DNA of 5,902 nt, taken from positions 1 to 5,902 of the forward strand of contig JBBQZL010000167.1 in the NCBI GenBank assembly GCA_038207745.1, read 5' to 3'. Made by a program: the position numbers and the translations under genes. The first letter of the stretch is position 1, and each line of letters begins with the position of its first letter. The DNA comes from JBBQZL01 sp038207745. Its GTDB lineage: Bacteria; Actinomycetota; Thermoleophilia; Solirubrobacterales; 70-9. The notes beneath the pieces are model-generated. The model worked only from the letters and a program-made list of their open reading frames with translations. It was not told where the DNA came from and did no database searches. Below, in pieces: positions 5,139 to 5,902 of the stretch.

Positions 5139-5554
5139 GAGTCCCCCTTCTCAAGCATGACCTTGGTCAACTTCGCTTCCTCGATTGCCTTGGCGGGTAC
5201 CGGCGGAGCGCCCTTCTGGAATGCCCGATAGGCGTAGAACCCGGCGCCTGCGGCGACAAGGATGAAGAGCAGCGACTCGATCAGGAATCCAGCATAGAAA
5301 TCATCGCCGAAGAAGAGGTGGTTCAGCAACCATGCGAAGCCGTGCATGGCCATGATCAGGGCCAGGAAGGCAAAGGTCCCGGCAACGATGGCGACGACGG
5401 ATCCCTGGATCAGCTGGTTGACCTTCTCGCTGACCTCGGTCTTGGCGAGCTCGATCTCGTCACGGATCAGCTGGGAGGTGCGTTCGGAAACATCGAAGAC
5501 GAGCTCGCCGACGGTCTTCTCTTCGGGTCCACGGGGGGGATATGAGTTCGGCAT
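5135..5554 (-). CDS. Phage holin superfamily (Phage_holin_3_6/DUF1469) two-helix membrane protein
   Basis: A 139-residue protein of the actinobacterial Phage_holin_3_6 family; despite the name these are usually chromosomal housekeeping-like membrane proteins, not proven lysis holins. The N-terminal amphipathic helix TVGELVFDVSERTSQLIRDE and following ELAKTEVSEKVNQ (14-47) is the family signature. Two hydrophobic hairpin helices follow at about 52-80 and 86-110, then a short charged C-terminal tail. I chose the ATG at 5554 rather than an upstream in-frame start at 5665: it begins next to the family domain, and GGAG lies 8 bases before it, overlapping the last codons of the small upstream gene. 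Its stop overlaps the DUF3618 GTG start. No endolysin, capsid or other phage gene is nearby, so a prophage origin is not supported. Confidence 0.88.
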   Translation of the reverse strand: MPNSYPPRGPEEKTVGELVFDVSERTSQLIRDEIELAKTEVSEKVNQLIQGSVVAIVAGTFAFLALIMAMHGFAWLLNHLFFGDDFYAGFLIESLLFILVAAGAGFYAYRAFQKGAPPVPAKAIEEAKLTKVMLEKGDS

Positions 5555-5559
5555 CGTCT

Positions 5560-5694
5560 CTACTCCGGCGGTTCTTCGTTGAAGATACGGCGGTAGGCGA
5601 TCGCCGCAAGCTTGGCGGCGAGGATGCTGGCGAGTGCTCCGAATGCGGCAAGCATGCCGCTCCAAGCCAATCTTCTGACGATGTCGTTATCCAT
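5560..5694 (-). CDS. 44-residue single-helix membrane protein heading the holin/DUF3618 operon
   Basis: Small protein of unknown function: a charged start (MDNDIVRRLAW), one hydrophobic segment (about 12-34, Ala/Leu/Ile-rich), then YRRIFNEEPPE. The helix followed by a W/Y-R-x-F/V-x-EEPPE ending recalls the first half of DUF4235 membrane proteins, but this is impression, not proof. The ATG at 5694 is chosen because the hydrophobic protein begins there and AGTGGAG lies just upstream, though with only 3 bases between GGAG and ATG. A GTG at 5763 would add 23 residues (TILRRSS and onward) of unconvincing composition. Only 5 bases separate its stop from the holin-family ATG, whose ribosome-binding site lies in its last codons, so the two are almost certainly co-translated. 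Confidence 0.65.
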   Translation of the reverse strand: MDNDIVRRLAWSGMLAAFGALASILAAKLAAIAYRRIFNEEPPE

Positions 5695-5721
5695 TTGCTC
5701 CACTATTCCCCTCTGGTCAGT

Positions 5722-5739
5722 CTGAGTAAAGCATCTCAG
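5722..5739. repeat. Small inverted repeat upstream of the membrane operon
   Basis: CTGAG (5722-5726) and CTCAG (5735-5739) flank an AT-rich 8-base centre (TAAAGCAT). It lies 28 bases before the first operon ATG, where an operator or a 5'-leader hairpin could sit. The arms are short, so chance is likely enough to keep confidence low. Confidence 0.25.
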
Positions 5740-5752
5740 GCTTGATCGCCGG

Positions 5753-5778
5753 AGGATAGTCACTTCCCCCGGATAAAC
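5753..5778 (-). promoter_or_regulatory. Candidate promoter for the membrane operon
   Basis: On the - strand TATCCT (5758-5753) fits the TANNNT -10 pattern, and GTTTAT (5778-5773) lies 14 bases upstream of it. GTTT is reminiscent of the -35 of actinobacterial stress sigma factors, but the -10 does not match their GGGTA consensus. It would give a leader of about 55 bases containing the small inverted repeat. Weak evidence. Confidence 0.2.
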
Positions 5779-5785
5779 CCCTGAA

Positions 5786-5826
5786 CGAGAACGACCGCGC
5801 CGGTTGGGAGTGGCGCAGTCGTCTCG
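5786..5826 (-). terminator. Strong 15-pair stem-loop, probable terminator of the gene at the right edge
   Basis: Arms 5786-5801 and 5812-5826 pair over 15 positions with one bulged A (5791) and a 10-base loop. The single non-Watson-Crick position is C/A (5796/5817) if read on the + strand but a U-G wobble if read on the - strand, so the folded RNA is more likely - strand. It sits about 40 bases past the stop of the gene entering from the right edge. The bases after it (TTCAGGGGTTTAT) are not a proper T-run, so it may act as a T-less terminator or as a transcript-end stabiliser. Confidence 0.5.
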
Positions 5827-5865
5827 GCAATTGAGTGGTGCTCTGAATCGAGCCCGGTCAGTTTG

Positions 5866-5902
5866 TCAATCCCCCCAGACGGCCATGGTGTCCAGGTTGT
5901 AG
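5866..5902 (-). CDS. Last 11 codons of a - strand gene entering from the right edge (unidentified)
   Basis: One - strand frame reads YNLDTMAVWGD then TGA (5868-5866). Nearly all codons end in G or C, as in the surrounding genes, and a strong stem-loop follows at terminator distance. The fragment is too short to identify. A competing - strand frame stays open to 5760 but has poorer codon usage and would run through the stem-loop. Confidence 0.35.
   Translation of the reverse strand, partial: YNLDTMAVWGD

Larger units (their letters stand above)
5695..5865. other. Intergenic stretch of about 170 bases upstream of the membrane operon
   Basis: No convincing gene. It holds the 15-pair stem-loop, a weak promoter candidate, a small inverted repeat and the ribosome-binding region of the 44-residue gene. 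It is less GC-rich in places than the flanking genes. Confidence 0.6.

Noticed and set aside
5135..5554. Prophage lysis cassette
   Set aside because: Phage_holin_3_6 proteins are common on actinobacterial chromosomes next to DUF3618; there is no endolysin, structural, integrase or attachment-site signal here.
5135..5665. Longer 176-residue version of the holin-family protein
   Set aside because: The extra 37 residues overlap the 44-residue membrane gene in another frame, are Arg-rich without family similarity, and the ATG at 5554 has its own GGAG.
5835..5862. tRNA-like 3' end on the - strand (GGGCTCGATTCAGAGCACCA)
   Set aside because: It resembles a T-loop plus CCA at first glance, but the T-stem arms do not pair and no anticodon or D-arm is found upstream.

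Overview
The window is a high-GC bacterial chromosome segment, densely packed with ordinary metabolic genes. Gene content (FprA-type ferredoxin reductase, a DegV protein, and a holin-superfamily/DUF3618 membrane pair), GC-rich third codon positions and several starts without ribosome-binding sites point to an actinomycete. The presence of a Grx4-type glutaredoxin, a BolA protein and a GST-N-type protein suggests the Thermoleophilia/Solirubrobacterales side of the phylum rather than a typical mycothiol-only actinomycete. That placement is inference. I see no mobile element, CRISPR array, rRNA or tRNA.

Positions 1-1959 (+ strand) hold the 3' nine-tenths of fprA, then bolA and a CGFS monothiol glutaredoxin (grxD), each separated by exactly 9 bases. 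Facing them on the - strand is erpA (2353-1982), an A-type Fe-S carrier. Together they form an iron-sulfur cluster trafficking group: an electron donor enzyme, the BolA-Grx4 [2Fe-2S] partner pair and a cluster insertion protein.

Positions 2395-3719 (- strand) hold an extended SDR (NAD-dependent epimerase/dehydratase) whose stop overlaps the start of a 91-residue single-domain GST-N/glutaredoxin-like protein. A DegV-family fatty-acid-binding protein (3737-4630, +) diverges from the SDR across 17 bases.

Positions 4704-5694 (- strand) hold a tight three-gene membrane operon: a 44-residue one-helix protein, a two-helix Phage_holin_3_6 (DUF1469) protein, and a DUF3618 protein with a long Pro/Lys/Ala-rich N-terminal tail. 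Upstream of it lies about 170 bases without a convincing gene. That stretch holds a strong 15-pair stem-loop, probably the terminator of a - strand gene whose last 11 codons enter at the right edge.

I found no clearly new multi-gene system. The most notable points are the FprA-BolA-Grx4-ErpA neighbourhood, which resembles the mitochondrial late Fe-S pathway, the apparently leaderless starts (erpA and the SDR gene, possibly bolA and grxD), the right-edge hairpin, and the unexplained membrane operon.
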